A program made the translations under genes and the position numbers. Positions 9,369-18,424 of a stretch of DNA of 64,000 bases are shown in pieces. The DNA lies in contig JBMOIC010000001.1 of NCBI GenBank assembly GCA_049317525.1, positions 62,001 through 126,000 on the forward strand, written 5' to 3'. Below the pieces are notes generated by a model. The model saw only the letters and a program-made list of their open reading frames with translations. It had not been told where the DNA came from and did not search any database. The stretch's first letter is position 1. The number at the start of each line of letters is the position of its first letter. Source of the DNA: UBA961 sp049317525 (GTDB taxonomy: Bacteria > Bacteroidota > Ignavibacteria > Kapaibacteriales > UBA961).

Positions 9369-9487
9369 CAACGGTTCCAACCCGCAGCATATTGGAACTT
9401 CTCATTCATCCTTCTATCTCAATTGGAGACAATGAAAGTAGAATACACTTTGTGTTTTTTCTATTTTCATCTTCAAATGTAGATTCT

Positions 9488-10291
9488 ATGAAAAAAAACT
9501 CAGGTAAACATATTTCTACAGATACTGTAGATCATTATTCTGATATCAGAGCTAGGCTTATAAGCCAATTAGTTATGATGTCAATGATTATTATTGCTTT
9601 ATTGATATTAGCAATACGCTGGAGAAATAATCAGCAGATTCAAACATTTTCCGTATCTGGTAATAATGCTGTAAGAAAGGAAGAAATCCTTGCTTTAGCA
9701 TCTTTGAAGCCAGCCGATACCCTTGGAAGCAATCCTGGAAAATATAGACTTTCTGAGATCAGGACTCAAGTAATGAGGCATCCATTTATTCAGAATGCAA
9801 TTGTTCAAAGTAATGGCTTTAAAGGTATACATATTATCATTGAGGAAAGAAAACCATTTTTAGCGATACCTACAGTATTAGGAAAATTTGATTTTATTGA
9901 TTCTTCTGGAATTGTGTTACCTTATGAAGTATTTGCTCAATCTGGTGATGTGCCTATAGTATATGGACTTTACAAATGCAGTAAGATTGACTCAGCTGTA
10001 CTATCATCATTAAAATATTTAATATCTACAGCACAAAAAAGAGACGGAGCTTTACAAGAATTTCTATCAGAAATAGATTATAATGAGCAGTCTAAATCTT
10101 TTACTTTTATAACTACAGATGGCGCAACCAGAGTAATGTTTGGATCTATAGATAATGCGCCCAAAAAATTTGAGAAATTGCATCTTTATCTCCAGCATGC
10201 ATCAGAATTATCTGGTACTGCTCGATACATTGATGTTCGCTGGAAGGATCAAATAGTAATTGGAAAGCAATTAGCTTTGGCCTCTAAATAA
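9488..10291 (+). CDS. ftsQ: Cell division protein FtsQ
   Basis: Bitopic inner-membrane divisome protein of 267 residues. It has a short basic cytoplasmic tail (MKKNSGKHIS), one membrane segment (about 27-48), then a POTRA domain starting FSVSGNNAVRKEEIL and a beta domain reaching the C-terminus. In the FtsQBL complex it helps to switch on septal peptidoglycan synthesis. The start at 9488 is chosen because the longer frame begins inside the promoter at 9338. ftsA follows 58 bp downstream, the normal dcw order, but no mur genes precede it. Confidence 0.88.
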   Translation: MKKNSGKHISTDTVDHYSDIRARLISQLVMMSMIIIALLILAIRWRNNQQIQTFSVSGNNAVRKEEILALASLKPADTLGSNPGKYRLSEIRTQVMRHPFIQNAIVQSNGFKGIHIIIEERKPFLAIPTVLGKFDFIDSSGIVLPYEVFAQSGDVPIVYGLYKCSKIDSAVLSSLKYLISTAQKRDGALQEFLSEIDYNEQSKSFTFITTDGATRVMFGSIDNAPKKFEKLHLYLQHASELSGTARYIDVRWKDQIVIGKQLALASK

Positions 10292-10349
10292 TGTGATTAA
10301 GACAAATAGAAATTAGCAATTGCAATTATCATTGTTAGGATTAGATCTT

Positions 10350-11639
10350 ATGAAATCGGGTAATATCATTGCAGGATTAGACTTAGGAACTACGAAAGTT
10401 GTTGCATTGATAGCTTCTGTAGAGCCCGACACGCACATTATCAATATATTAGGAATAGGTACAGCCCCAAGCGAAGGATTAAAAAAGGGAGTAGTAGTTA
10501 ATATAGACAAAACAGTAAAGTCTATTCAAATAGCTGTAGAGCAAGCTGAATTGCAGTCTGGTGTCTCTATGCAAGAAGCAGTAGTTGGCATTGCTGGAGA
10601 TCATATTCAATCATTTGCTACAAGAAGTATTATTTCGATACCTCATTCTAGTAGAGAGATAGCCAAAACGGATGTATTACGAATTACCGAAGATGCAAAG
10701 AATATCAAGTTACAAGCTGATAGAAAAATACTTCATGTTCTCCCTCAAGATTATATTATTGATGGGCAAGATGGTGTAACAGATCCAGTTGGAATGAGCG
10801 GTGTAAGAATGGAAGCGAATATACATGTTATAACTGCATTACAAACAGCAATGCAAAATGTATATAAATGCGTAGAAAGAGCAGGCGTTCAAGTTAAAGG
10901 TGTTGTATTAGAACCACTTGCCAGTAGTTCGGCTGTATTAGATGATGATGAAAGAGAAGTTGGTGTTGCTTTAATTGATATTGGAGGCGGTACAACAGAT
11001 ATTGCCATATTCCATGAAAATGTTATTAGGCACACAGCAATTATTCCAGTAGCGGGAAATCAAGTAACCGAAGACATTGCTATTGGTTTAGGAATTTTGA
11101 ATAATACAGCAGAAAAAATTAAAAAAGAATATGGTCATGCAACTGTAGAGAGTATTCTTCACGATGAACGTTTTATGATACCTGGTATTAGCGGCAGATC
11201 GCCATTAGAGATAGAAAAGAATTTATTGGCTCGAATAATTGGCCCTAGAATGGAAGAAATCTTTGAATCTTGCTTTGAAGAATTAAGAAAATCTGGATAT
11301 ATCAATCGATTACCTGCAGGGATAGTTCTTACAGGTGGAAGTGCATTATTACGTGGATCAGAAGATTTAGCCATGAGGATCTTCGGTATGCCTGTAAAAC
11401 TTGGATTACCCTCTGGGCATTCTTACAGAGGTTTAGCTCAAGAAATAGAAAATCCGATCTATTCAACGGCAGTAGGATTGGTATTGCATAGTTTATCAAT
11501 GGATGAAGACAATAAAAGTCACTCTTATGATACTATACAGGAAGAACCTACAAATCAACAAATTGTGGAGAATGATAATCCACCAAGTCCTAAAAAATCG
11601 ATGTTAAAATCTTTAATTAAATTTTTTGATGAATTGTAG
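10350..11639 (+). CDS. ftsA: Cell division protein FtsA
   Basis: Actin-like ATPase that tethers FtsZ to the membrane, 429 residues. Visible features are the phosphate 1 motif AGLDLGTTKVVALIA near the N-terminus, the SHS2 (1C) insertion domain (about 85-165), the phosphate 2 motif ALIDIGGGTTDIAIF, and the adenosine motif LTGGSALLRG. The C-terminus KKSMLKSLIKFFDEL is an amphipathic membrane-targeting helix. The ATG at 10350 with AGGA 9 nt upstream is preferred over the TTG-type start at 10320. Confidence 0.95.
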   Translation: MKSGNIIAGLDLGTTKVVALIASVEPDTHIINILGIGTAPSEGLKKGVVVNIDKTVKSIQIAVEQAELQSGVSMQEAVVGIAGDHIQSFATRSIISIPHSSREIAKTDVLRITEDAKNIKLQADRKILHVLPQDYIIDGQDGVTDPVGMSGVRMEANIHVITALQTAMQNVYKCVERAGVQVKGVVLEPLASSSAVLDDDEREVGVALIDIGGGTTDIAIFHENVIRHTAIIPVAGNQVTEDIAIGLGILNNTAEKIKKEYGHATVESILHDERFMIPGISGRSPLEIEKNLLARIIGPRMEEIFESCFEELRKSGYINRLPAGIVLTGGSALLRGSEDLAMRIFGMPVKLGLPSGHSYRGLAQEIENPIYSTAVGLVLHSLSMDEDNKSHSYDTIQEEPTNQQIVENDNPPSPKKSMLKSLIKFFDEL

Positions 11640-11795
11640 TTTTTGCCTAATAAATTTTTTTATATTAGTGAATAAAATATTTAAAAAATAGAAAATATCA
11701 TATTTACTAAGAACAGTTTTTTGAGTGTGTGAACAGCATACATATATTCAAAACCAGAGACACTTATGAAATCATTTTTTTTCAATCTAATTTCC

Positions 11796-11801
11796 GGGGG
11801 G
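11796..11801 (+). promoter_or_regulatory. Unusual G6 ribosome binding site of ftsZ
   Basis: A GGGGGG run lies 4 nt before the GTG start at 11806 in otherwise very AT-rich DNA. It could pair with the anti-Shine-Dalgarno through G:U wobble, and it supports the GTG start. The ftsA-ftsZ gap (11640-11805) shows no good TAnnTTTG box. Confidence 0.5.
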
Positions 11802-11805
11802 AAAC

Positions 11806-13161
11806 GTGATTGTTGTTGATACAGACACAATTAATTACGGCGCGCGCATCAAAGTTATTGGTGTGGGCGGTGGTGGCGGTAACGCTATAAACAGTATGAT
11901 TCAAAGAGGTCTGCAAGGTGTAGACTTTATTGCAGCCAATACAGATGCACAAGCATTATCCAAAAATGGCGCTTCTATTAAGATTCATGTTGGACGTGAA
12001 TCAACCCGTGGTTTAGGTGCTGGTGGAAGGCCTGAAATCGGAAAAGCCGCTGCTGAAGAAAATGCTGATGAAATTCGTGAGCAACTATTAGGTAGTGATA
12101 TGGTTTTTGTAACCGCTGGTATGGGTGGCGGAACAGGAACTGGTGGAGCACCTGTGGTAGCTCGTATTGGAAGAGAGCTTGGTGCATTAGTTGTTGGGAT
12201 TGTTACAAATCCTTTCAATTTTGAAGCAAAAAAAAGATCTGCAGTTGCTGAACAAGGAATTGCAGAATTAAGACAATATGTTGATGCATTGATTGTTATT
12301 CCTAATGAAAAACTCTTATCAATTATTGACAAGAATACTTCCTTTATAGAAGCATTTCAAAAAGTAGATGATGTGCTTTACAATGCAACAAGAGGTATAT
12401 CAGATATCATTTCAGGTAATGGATATATCAATGTAGATTTTGCAGATGTTAGATCTATTATGAAAGATATGGGCGATGCATTGATGGGAATAGGTATTGC
12501 TTCTGGAGAACATAGAGCAACCGAAGCAGCGCAAAATGCTTTGAATTCTCCATTATTAGAAGGTGTATCTATACTTGGTGCTCAAGGGCTTTTGGTGAAT
12601 ATAAGTGGTGGGTCATCAATGACAATGCATGAAATTAGCGAAGCTATTTCTATTATAGAAGAATCAGCTGGAAACGAAGTTAATTTAATTCAAGGTATTG
12701 TGTACGATGAAGCATTAGAAGACAAAATTATGATAACCGTTGTGGCAACAGGTTTCAAACGTACTTCTTATGCTATACCAACAATCATCAATAAAGTAGA
12801 AGCTCCTTCTATTCCTTCAGTTTCTCAAATACAAGCTTCTGCTCCAATACTCAAAACTGTTCAGACAATTATCCCAGAGCCCTCCAAAGTTGATGTTCAA
12901 ATTGAAATAGAGCCTTCTGCTCCTGTTTTATTTACGATGAACCCTGAAAAAATTCGTGAAGTAAGACCAATGTCACAACCTAGCTTTATCCGTAGATCAG
13001 ATCCAAACTCTATTAGACAATCTCAAGGTGGTTCTATCAGAATCAATTCAGTTTCTGATTTGCCCTCTGCAGCAAAAGCAAGCGGGCAACCAATAGTTAT
13101 CCGCGATCCTAAATCTTCGGTTGTAGAGAAGCCAGCATTTCTAAGAAAAATTATGGATTAA
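11806..13161 (+). CDS. ftsZ: Cell division protein FtsZ
   Basis: Tubulin-like GTPase forming the division ring, 451 residues. The GTP-binding signature GMGGGTGTGGAPVVA and the N-terminal IKVIGVGGGGGNAIN are intact, as is the T7 loop region with NVDFADVRSIM. After the core (about residue 320) comes a roughly 120-residue proline/serine-rich disordered linker. The protein ends in the conserved FtsA-binding peptide PAFLRKIMD. The GTG start follows the G6 stretch. A strong terminator lies 30 bp after the stop. Confidence 0.97.
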   Translation: MIVVDTDTINYGARIKVIGVGGGGGNAINSMIQRGLQGVDFIAANTDAQALSKNGASIKIHVGRESTRGLGAGGRPEIGKAAAEENADEIREQLLGSDMVFVTAGMGGGTGTGGAPVVARIGRELGALVVGIVTNPFNFEAKKRSAVAEQGIAELRQYVDALIVIPNEKLLSIIDKNTSFIEAFQKVDDVLYNATRGISDIISGNGYINVDFADVRSIMKDMGDALMGIGIASGEHRATEAAQNALNSPLLEGVSILGAQGLLVNISGGSSMTMHEISEAISIIEESAGNEVNLIQGIVYDEALEDKIMITVVATGFKRTSYAIPTIINKVEAPSIPSVSQIQASAPILKTVQTIIPEPSKVDVQIEIEPSAPVLFTMNPEKIREVRPMSQPSFIRRSDPNSIRQSQGGSIRINSVSDLPSAAKASGQPIVIRDPKSSVVEKPAFLRKIMD

Positions 13162-13190
13162 CATCCTTCAATTAAATAATACTATACAAG

Positions 13191-13225
13191 AATAGCCCCG
13201 TGAAACTATAATTCACGGGGCTATT
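13191..13225 (+). terminator. Intrinsic terminator of ftsZ
   Basis: A perfect 14-bp stem, AATAGCCCCGTGAA / TTCACGGGGCTATT, with a 7-nt loop, followed by CTTTTT. It lies between the convergent stops of ftsZ and the T9SS cargo gene and mainly serves ftsZ. It is the strongest terminator in the window. Confidence 0.92.
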
Positions 13226-13246
13226 CTTTTTGATTTCTATATCTCT

Positions 13247-14587
13247 TTATTCAGATACGATAAAAGTCTTACATGTATTATCAGGCATTTTTATTCCATA
13301 TGCACCAGGCATCAATTGTTGAGTTTGTATTGTTACAATATGATCAGATGAATATGTACAAGGAACAAAGATACTTTGTCCATGAATAGAGAATACTTCT
13401 ATCATATCTTGAGTATATCCCATATAATACATTGAAATTGGCATAGGATTTATGACAGGATTTGGCCACATATCTTTATCATTTTCAGCATTATGAGGAT
13501 TTGTAATAGACAATGGAATTCCAGTATAAAAAATCCCAGAGGATTTTGTTCCAATCCATAATCTGTCATTAATCTCATCAATAGCAGTAATAGAAGTTAG
13601 ATTAGGAATTTCTTTATCAAGATCTATTGATTCAGAGCTATACGTTCCATAGTGATATCGTATTAATGTGTCTTTATGAGAATAAAGAATTGAAGAATTA
13701 TTAGAAGGTTTTGAAATAATATTCTCAGTATTATCGAGTAATCTTACAATTGAATCATTTATTGGATTAATAAGCATTAATCCACCACGATTTATCACTG
13801 AATCAGAATTGTCTGGCAAGATACCATGATAAGAATGCAATAAATTTCCATTGGCTAATACTTTGACTTTGCTTCGATACATATTTGATCCATAGCATGT
13901 AGTAGCATTAAATTGTGCAGAATATGGAATTTTGATCTGTTTAACCGGTAATTTTTTTACAGGATCGAAAACGATAATACCCGTTGATGAATTATTAAAA
14001 AGGACATATACTTTAGATGCATCCTCATTAAAATCAATATCTTGAGCAGTTACTTTATTTAAGCCAAATTCAGCAAGAAATATTTGTTCGGCTACACCAT
14101 TTTTAAAGCAATACACTTCAGTTTGAGCAGCTTCATTATCTCCATCAACTTTGCTTGTTGCCCATATATCACCCGTTTTGGGATTAGTGGCTAAAGAAGT
14201 AAAAGCACGAATACTGTCTAATGTTCCCCCTGCCTTTAACTCGATCCAAGAATTATTGATGTCATAAATTAAAATACCCATACCTTGAATTCCAGTAGCA
14301 ACTAGAATTCTTCCTTTGTAATCATATTCTACATCACAAAAAGGATGAATTTTTGTTAGCAAAGAAGGTGTTATATTTTTCCATTTTCCATTATAAAAGT
14401 TACAAGTAGGAATAGCTGAATCACTTACACTAATCACAAAAATACTTGAATTACTTATACATTGATTGAGTATAGAATTATTCGCAATGGAAGGTTTTTC
14501 AAGTGAATTCCATACTCTTTGAGCATCAACAGAATACATTGACAGTAGAAAAACTATAAACAGTACAGTATTGTGTATTTTTTTCAT
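13247..14587 (-). CDS. Secreted propeller-like protein with T9SS sorting domain
   Basis: A 446-residue exported protein. It has a Sec signal peptide (MKKIHNTVLFIVFLLSMYSVDAQ, cleavage probably after DA) and then repeated blade-like segments such as GRILVATGIQGMGI and DRLWIGTKSSGIF. These recall ligand-binding propellers of two-component regulator type. The last roughly 80 residues (from MWPNPVINP to the PGAYGIKMPD / KTFIVSE end) have the layout of a T9SS type A sorting domain. It is probably displayed on or released from the outer membrane. Its ligand is unknown. It is downstream of purC-purB on the same strand but 90 bp away. Confidence 0.75.
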   Translation of the reverse strand: MKKIHNTVLFIVFLLSMYSVDAQRVWNSLEKPSIANNSILNQCISNSSIFVISVSDSAIPTCNFYNGKWKNITPSLLTKIHPFCDVEYDYKGRILVATGIQGMGILIYDINNSWIELKAGGTLDSIRAFTSLATNPKTGDIWATSKVDGDNEAAQTEVYCFKNGVAEQIFLAEFGLNKVTAQDIDFNEDASKVYVLFNNSSTGIIVFDPVKKLPVKQIKIPYSAQFNATTCYGSNMYRSKVKVLANGNLLHSYHGILPDNSDSVINRGGLMLINPINDSIVRLLDNTENIISKPSNNSSILYSHKDTLIRYHYGTYSSESIDLDKEIPNLTSITAIDEINDRLWIGTKSSGIFYTGIPLSITNPHNAENDKDMWPNPVINPMPISMYYMGYTQDMIEVFSIHGQSIFVPCTYSSDHIVTIQTQQLMPGAYGIKMPDNTCKTFIVSE

Positions 14588-14677
14588 AAAAAAGTAGTAA
14601 AATCAACAAATCTTCATTTTTATTTTAACAACAATAAATATACCAACATTATAGAAAACAATATGTTACATGAAATA

Positions 14678-15973
14678 TTATAAACCACATCTTTGAAAAA
14701 GGAAATCAACACTTTTATGTAAAACTGTACCTTTTTCAAAAATTGCATGAATATCTTGTTCAGGAATAATAGAAAGGAATTCTGAATCGAGTAATAAATT
14801 TTTAAGAAGCGAACTTTTTTCAGACCACGTTTTCATAGCTGATCGCTGAACTATGGCATAGCCTTCTTCTCTGGTACATCCTCTTCTAATTAATTCCAGC
14901 AAAATAGTTTGAGAAAACACCAATCCATATGTTTTTTCGATATTACTTTTCATGGTATCTGGATAAACAATAAGATTATCCATAAGAGAAATCGATAAAG
15001 TTAGCATATAGTCTAAAGTTATCGTAGAATCCGGACATATTACCCTTTCTACACTGCTATGAGAAATATCTCTTTCGTGCCACAGTGCATTATTTTCCAT
15101 TGCAGCCATAGCATTGCCACGTAAAAGGCGTGCTAAACCACATATTCGTTCTGAAACAATAGGATTTCTTTTATGAGGCATTGCAGAGCTACCTTTTTGT
15201 CCTTTAGAAAAGAACTCTTCTGCTTCTAGCACTTCTGATTTTTGAAGATGTCTTATTTCAGTTGCTATTTTTTCTAAGGAAGAACCAATGATTGCAATAA
15301 CAGATAAAAATTCGGCATGACGATCTCTTTGAACTACTTGAGTTGAAATAGGCGCAGGCTGCAGGCCAAGTTTATCGCAAACATATTCTTCAACAAATGG
15401 TGATAAGTGTTCGAATGTTCCAACTGCACCGCTTATTTTTCCGGTAGCGATTCTTTGATTTGCTTGTTGTAATCTCTCAATATTTCTTTTGCATTCTTCA
15501 TACCACAATAAGCATTTTAAGCCAAATGTGGTAGGTTCTGCATGAATTCCATGAGTTCGGCCAACACATACATCATATTTATGTTCTTGAGCTCTACGGG
15601 CAAGAATACTCTTTAAAGTATATAACTGTTCTAGCAATAATTCACCAGCTTGTTTCATTTGAACTGCTAGGCATGTGTCTAATACATCGCTAGAAGTCAT
15701 CCCCATGTGAATAAAACGAGAACTAGGCCCAACATACTCGGCAACATTGGTTAAAAAAGCAATAACATCATGCTTTGTTGTTTGTTCAATTTCTAATACC
15801 TTATCGACATCAAATCGTGCTTTTTCACGAATTTCTTTTACTGCTTCGGCAGGTATAATACCAAGTTGCGATTGTGCTTCACAGGCTAATATTTCTATTT
15901 CAAGCCAAATACTAAATTTATTTTGATCATTCCAAATAGCACCCATTTTAGGGAGAGTATAACGTTCTATCAT
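14678..15973 (-). CDS. purB: Adenylosuccinate lyase
   Basis: Fumarase/aspartase superfamily enzyme of 431 residues that acts twice in purine synthesis, on SAICAR and on adenylosuccinate. The superfamily signature GSSAMPHKRNP is intact, and the catalytic His regions TSSDVLDT and GRTHGIHAEPTTFG are present. The start ERYTLPKMGAIW is typical of the short bacterial PurB class. purC lies 14 bp upstream on the same strand, so purC-purB form an operon for consecutive steps. Confidence 0.95.
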   Translation of the reverse strand: MIERYTLPKMGAIWNDQNKFSIWLEIEILACEAQSQLGIIPAEAVKEIREKARFDVDKVLEIEQTTKHDVIAFLTNVAEYVGPSSRFIHMGMTSSDVLDTCLAVQMKQAGELLLEQLYTLKSILARRAQEHKYDVCVGRTHGIHAEPTTFGLKCLLWYEECKRNIERLQQANQRIATGKISGAVGTFEHLSPFVEEYVCDKLGLQPAPISTQVVQRDRHAEFLSVIAIIGSSLEKIATEIRHLQKSEVLEAEEFFSKGQKGSSAMPHKRNPIVSERICGLARLLRGNAMAAMENNALWHERDISHSSVERVICPDSTITLDYMLTLSISLMDNLIVYPDTMKSNIEKTYGLVFSQTILLELIRRGCTREEGYAIVQRSAMKTWSEKSSLLKNLLLDSEFLSIIPEQDIHAIFEKGTVLHKSVDFLFQRCGL

Positions 15974-15987
15974 ATATTCCTAACACA

Positions 15988-16863
15988 TTAAGTGATGAGA
16001 TAATCTAATGCTAATTGATATTTTGCGATGATTGCTTGTACAATTTCATTAGGTAAAGGTGGAGATGGATATTGTTTATTCCAATCCAAAGTTTCTAAAT
16101 AATCTCTTAATACTTGTTTATCTAGATTTTCTTGAGTTTTTCCAATATGATATGATTCTTGCAACCAATATCTTGAAGAATCTGGAGTAAGCGCTTCGTC
16201 GATTAATAGTAAATCGCCATGAGAATCAATACCAAATTCAAATTTTGTATCAGCTAAAATAATTCCTCTTTTAGCTGCGTATTGATAAGCAAAGTCATAT
16301 AATTTCATAGAAATCTCTTTGGCTTGCAAAGCAGATTCCCCACATAAGTGAATTGCTTCAACTAAAGTTATATTTTCATCATGGCCTTCTTCGGCTTTTG
16401 TAGCAGGTGTAAAAATTGGAGAAGGTAATTTCTCTGACTCGGATAATCCTGATGGTAATGTAATACCACAAATAGTAGATGTAGATTGATATTCCTTCCA
16501 ACCAGAACCTGCTAAATATCCACGAACAACGCATTCAATAGGTAGTGGTTTTGTTTTAACTACTAACATAGACCTGCCCTGCAATTGATCTATATAGGGC
16601 AAACATTCTTTAGGATACTCAACAGGATTTGTGCTGATAATATGATTTTTAATGATATGTGTTGTTTTATCAAACCAAAAAGATGATAAAGCAGTTAGAA
16701 TGGCACCTTTTCCTGTAATTGGGGTATCCATTACTACATCAAAAGCAGATATTCTGTCAGTTGCTACAATTAAAAGAACATCACCTAAATCGTATACATC
16801 TCTTACTTTTCCCCTACGAAACAAAGTAAGAGTCGGGAAATTCGTTGTTTGCATTGGATTCAT
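15988..16863 (-). CDS. purC: Phosphoribosylaminoimidazole-succinocarboxamide synthase
   Basis: SAICAR synthetase, which ligates aspartate to CAIR using ATP. Motifs include RRGKVRDVYDLGD at the N-terminus, VATDRISAFDVVMD, GHDENI, DTKFEFG, and DEALTPDSSRYW near the C-terminus. At about 291 residues it belongs to the longer class, common in Bacteroidota and fungi, rather than the roughly 240-residue E. coli type. The ATG at 16863 is chosen over 16938, because a -7 box (16917-16924) lies between; MQTTNF at 16854 is another option. It is first in the purC-purB operon. Confidence 0.93.
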   Translation of the reverse strand: MNPMQTTNFPTLTLFRRGKVRDVYDLGDVLLIVATDRISAFDVVMDTPITGKGAILTALSSFWFDKTTHIIKNHIISTNPVEYPKECLPYIDQLQGRSMLVVKTKPLPIECVVRGYLAGSGWKEYQSTSTICGITLPSGLSESEKLPSPIFTPATKAEEGHDENITLVEAIHLCGESALQAKEISMKLYDFAYQYAAKRGIILADTKFEFGIDSHGDLLLIDEALTPDSSRYWLQESYHIGKTQENLDKQVLRDYLETLDWNKQYPSPPLPNEIVQAIIAKYQLALDYLIT

Positions 16864-16916
16864 AATGAGCGAGATAAAAAGGAAAAAAGTAGACAAGTTT
16901 ACATATTGATAAGAAG

Positions 16917-16924
16917 CAAAATTA
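16917..16924 (-). promoter_or_regulatory. Candidate -7 box of purCB promoter
   Basis: The minus strand reads TAATTTTG, matching TAnnTTTG, 53 bp upstream of the purC ATG. No -33 TTG is found at standard spacing. Confidence 0.4.
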
Positions 16925-16996
16925 CAAAAAATGAACACCCTTTTTATTTATAATTATCCAACATAATAATTAGGCTAGATAATGGTCAAATTCTGT

Positions 16997-17004
16997 TATT
17001 TTTG
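16997..17004 (+). promoter_or_regulatory. Candidate -7 box before DUF3098-like gene
   Basis: TATTTTTG, followed by CG, lies 37 bp upstream of the ATG at 17042. It falls inside the frame that would begin at 16982, which argues for the shorter protein. The -33 box is not evident. Confidence 0.45.
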
Positions 17005-17041
17005 CGTAGTATATTATATATTTTTGTTTTACGAGAACATT

Positions 17042-17341
17042 ATGGCAAAGACAAAAAATAAAAATCAAAATTTTGGTAAATCTTCACCATCCAAAAATCA
17101 AGATTCTGAATGGAGCTTTCCACTAACAAGTTATAATTATAAAATCATTGGTCTTGGTGCTTTGATTATAGCAATAGCCTATGGATTAATGGCAACTGCA
17201 ATATCTGATGATCCTAATCAATGGAATAATACCTTAGCAGTTTCTGTTGCTCCAGTTTTATTAACAATTGGTTATTGTGTAATTATACCTTATGGTTTAT
17301 TAGCAAGAGAATCTAGTAAAAATGAACATCCAATAGGATAA
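17042..17341 (+). CDS. Small two-helix membrane protein, DUF3098-like
   Basis: A 99-residue protein with a charged Lys/Asn/Ser-rich N-terminal tail (about 1-38) and then two membrane segments: IIGLGALIIAIAYGLMATAI and VAPVLLTIGYCVIIPYGLLA. This layout and the APVLLTIGY motif resemble the DUF3098 family of Bacteroidota. Function unknown. The ATG at 17042 is preferred. The next gene starts 5 bp after its stop, so the two are probably cotranscribed. Confidence 0.7.
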   Translation: MAKTKNKNQNFGKSSPSKNQDSEWSFPLTSYNYKIIGLGALIIAIAYGLMATAISDDPNQWNNTLAVSVAPVLLTIGYCVIIPYGLLARESSKNEHPIG

Positions 17342-17346
17342 TCTTT

Positions 17347-17727
17347 ATGAAAGATTCTTATGAAGATAAGGGGAAAATGTCTTCGGATTCTTCAATCGAG
17401 GATAACAAAGCAGAAGATGTATATCGAATTCAGAAAGAATTACCTGGTAAAATATCATCCTTAGAGCATTCTTCTAGCAATTCGATAAAAGAGCTATTAC
17501 ATCATGCTAGAACTGCATATTCAATGCTACTAGATAAGACATTTTCTTTGCATTGGAAATCCAAAGCTTTACTCATTTCAGGGCTTTTATATTTTTTACT
17601 CCCCACTGATTTGACCCCAGATTTTATTCCAGTTATTGGATATATTGATGATGCTGCTGTTTTAACAGCAATTTTTAAATCATTGGCAACAGATATTAAG
17701 AAGTACAGGATATATAAAGGTTTATAA
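17347..17727 (+). CDS. DUF1232 domain protein
   Basis: A 126-residue protein. A hydrophilic N-terminal region (about 1-60) is followed by the DUF1232 signature: KALLISGLLYFLLPTDLTPDFIPVIGYIDDAAVLT, cited here only by its key LxPxDLxPDxIPxxGxxDD core (about residues 75-110). The domain probably inserts in the membrane; its biochemical role is not established. It is in an apparent two-gene unit with the DUF3098-like gene. Its stop is 4 bp from that of the convergent TetR gene. Confidence 0.85.
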   Translation: MKDSYEDKGKMSSDSSIEDNKAEDVYRIQKELPGKISSLEHSSSNSIKELLHHARTAYSMLLDKTFSLHWKSKALLISGLLYFLLPTDLTPDFIPVIGYIDDAAVLTAIFKSLATDIKKYRIYKGL

Positions 17728-17731
17728 AGCC

Positions 17732-18424
17732 TTACTTTTTAACAGTATTCATGATCAAATGCAATAGCCATTCTGAGCACTCATTTTTATTACTGTTAAT
17801 AGCTTTGAATTCAGTAAGTGAGGGTAAATGTTTCGAGAAATGTGATTGCTGTAAGGGTATTTCTATGATTGTAGATGCTAAAGCACGAGAATAAGGGTAA
17901 TCGGGATTAATAAGAAGAATATTATGTGCAATCTTAGATGCAAATGCTTTTAGAGTTAAAAAAGCACCTTCCAAGTTATCTTCATCTACATGTTTTGTCA
18001 AAAAAGCTTTTGATGATTCTATGATGACAATATTATTGAGTAAATCTCCATTCAGAATAGAATCTTCAATAACAATATTATTAGGTGCTGATAATAAATT
18101 AATAACATTTTTTAAAGCATATTCAGGTGATTTCGCGCGCATTAATAGATCAATATATGCTTTATCTAAAGCGAACCAATATAGTGACATAATGAAGAGA
18201 AGTAATTTATGCTTACTTTCAAAATATCTATACAATGAAGCCTCTGGAGAACCAATGATTACTCCAATTTTTTTAAAAGTACATTGTTCATATCCATCTG
18301 ATTCAATCAATTGAATTGCACATTGGATGATATGCTTTCCAAGTTTCGTTTTCCATGGATTTCTTAAAGCAAAGGCAGATGTAGGTGAATTATCGTATTC
18401 TTCAACATTGATAATAATATTCAT
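17732..18424 (-). CDS. TetR-family transcriptional regulator
   Basis: A 230-residue regulator. An N-terminal helix-turn-helix (about residues 23-68) contains IIQCAIQLIESDGYEQCTFKKIGVIIG and ASLYRYFESKHKLL (key features: TFKKIG, SLYRYF, K-K). The C-terminal ligand domain is unlike anything I recognise. The ATG at 18424 overlaps the tolC stop as TAATG, so it is translationally coupled as the last gene of the ABC-hlyD-tolC-tetR operon. It is the obvious candidate to bind the 19-bp palindrome at 23113-23131 before the first gene. Confidence 0.85.
   Translation of the reverse strand: MNIIINVEEYDNSPTSAFALRNPWKTKLGKHIIQCAIQLIESDGYEQCTFKKIGVIIGSPEASLYRYFESKHKLLLFIMSLYWFALDKAYIDLLMRAKSPEYALKNVINLLSAPNNIVIEDSILNGDLLNNIVIIESSKAFLTKHVDEDNLEGAFLTLKAFASKIAHNILLINPDYPYSRALASTIIEIPLQQSHFSKHLPSLTEFKAINSNKNECSEWLLHLIMNTVKK

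Noticed and set aside
9338..9487. A 50-residue N-terminal extension of FtsQ beginning at TTG 9338.
   Set aside because: The TTG is the -33 element of a consensus promoter and the translated segment lies upstream of the predicted transcription start; the ATG at 9488 fits the family.
11978..12332. Two long open frames antisense to ftsZ (69 and 115 codons).
   Set aside because: They are opposite to strongly conserved ftsZ sequence, with no homology pattern or ribosome site; they arise from codon bias.
16982..17041. A 20-residue extension of the DUF3098-like protein starting at ATG 16982.
   Set aside because: It contains the TATTTTTG -7 box, and the translated segment is Cys/Tyr/Phe-rich, unlike a real N-terminus.
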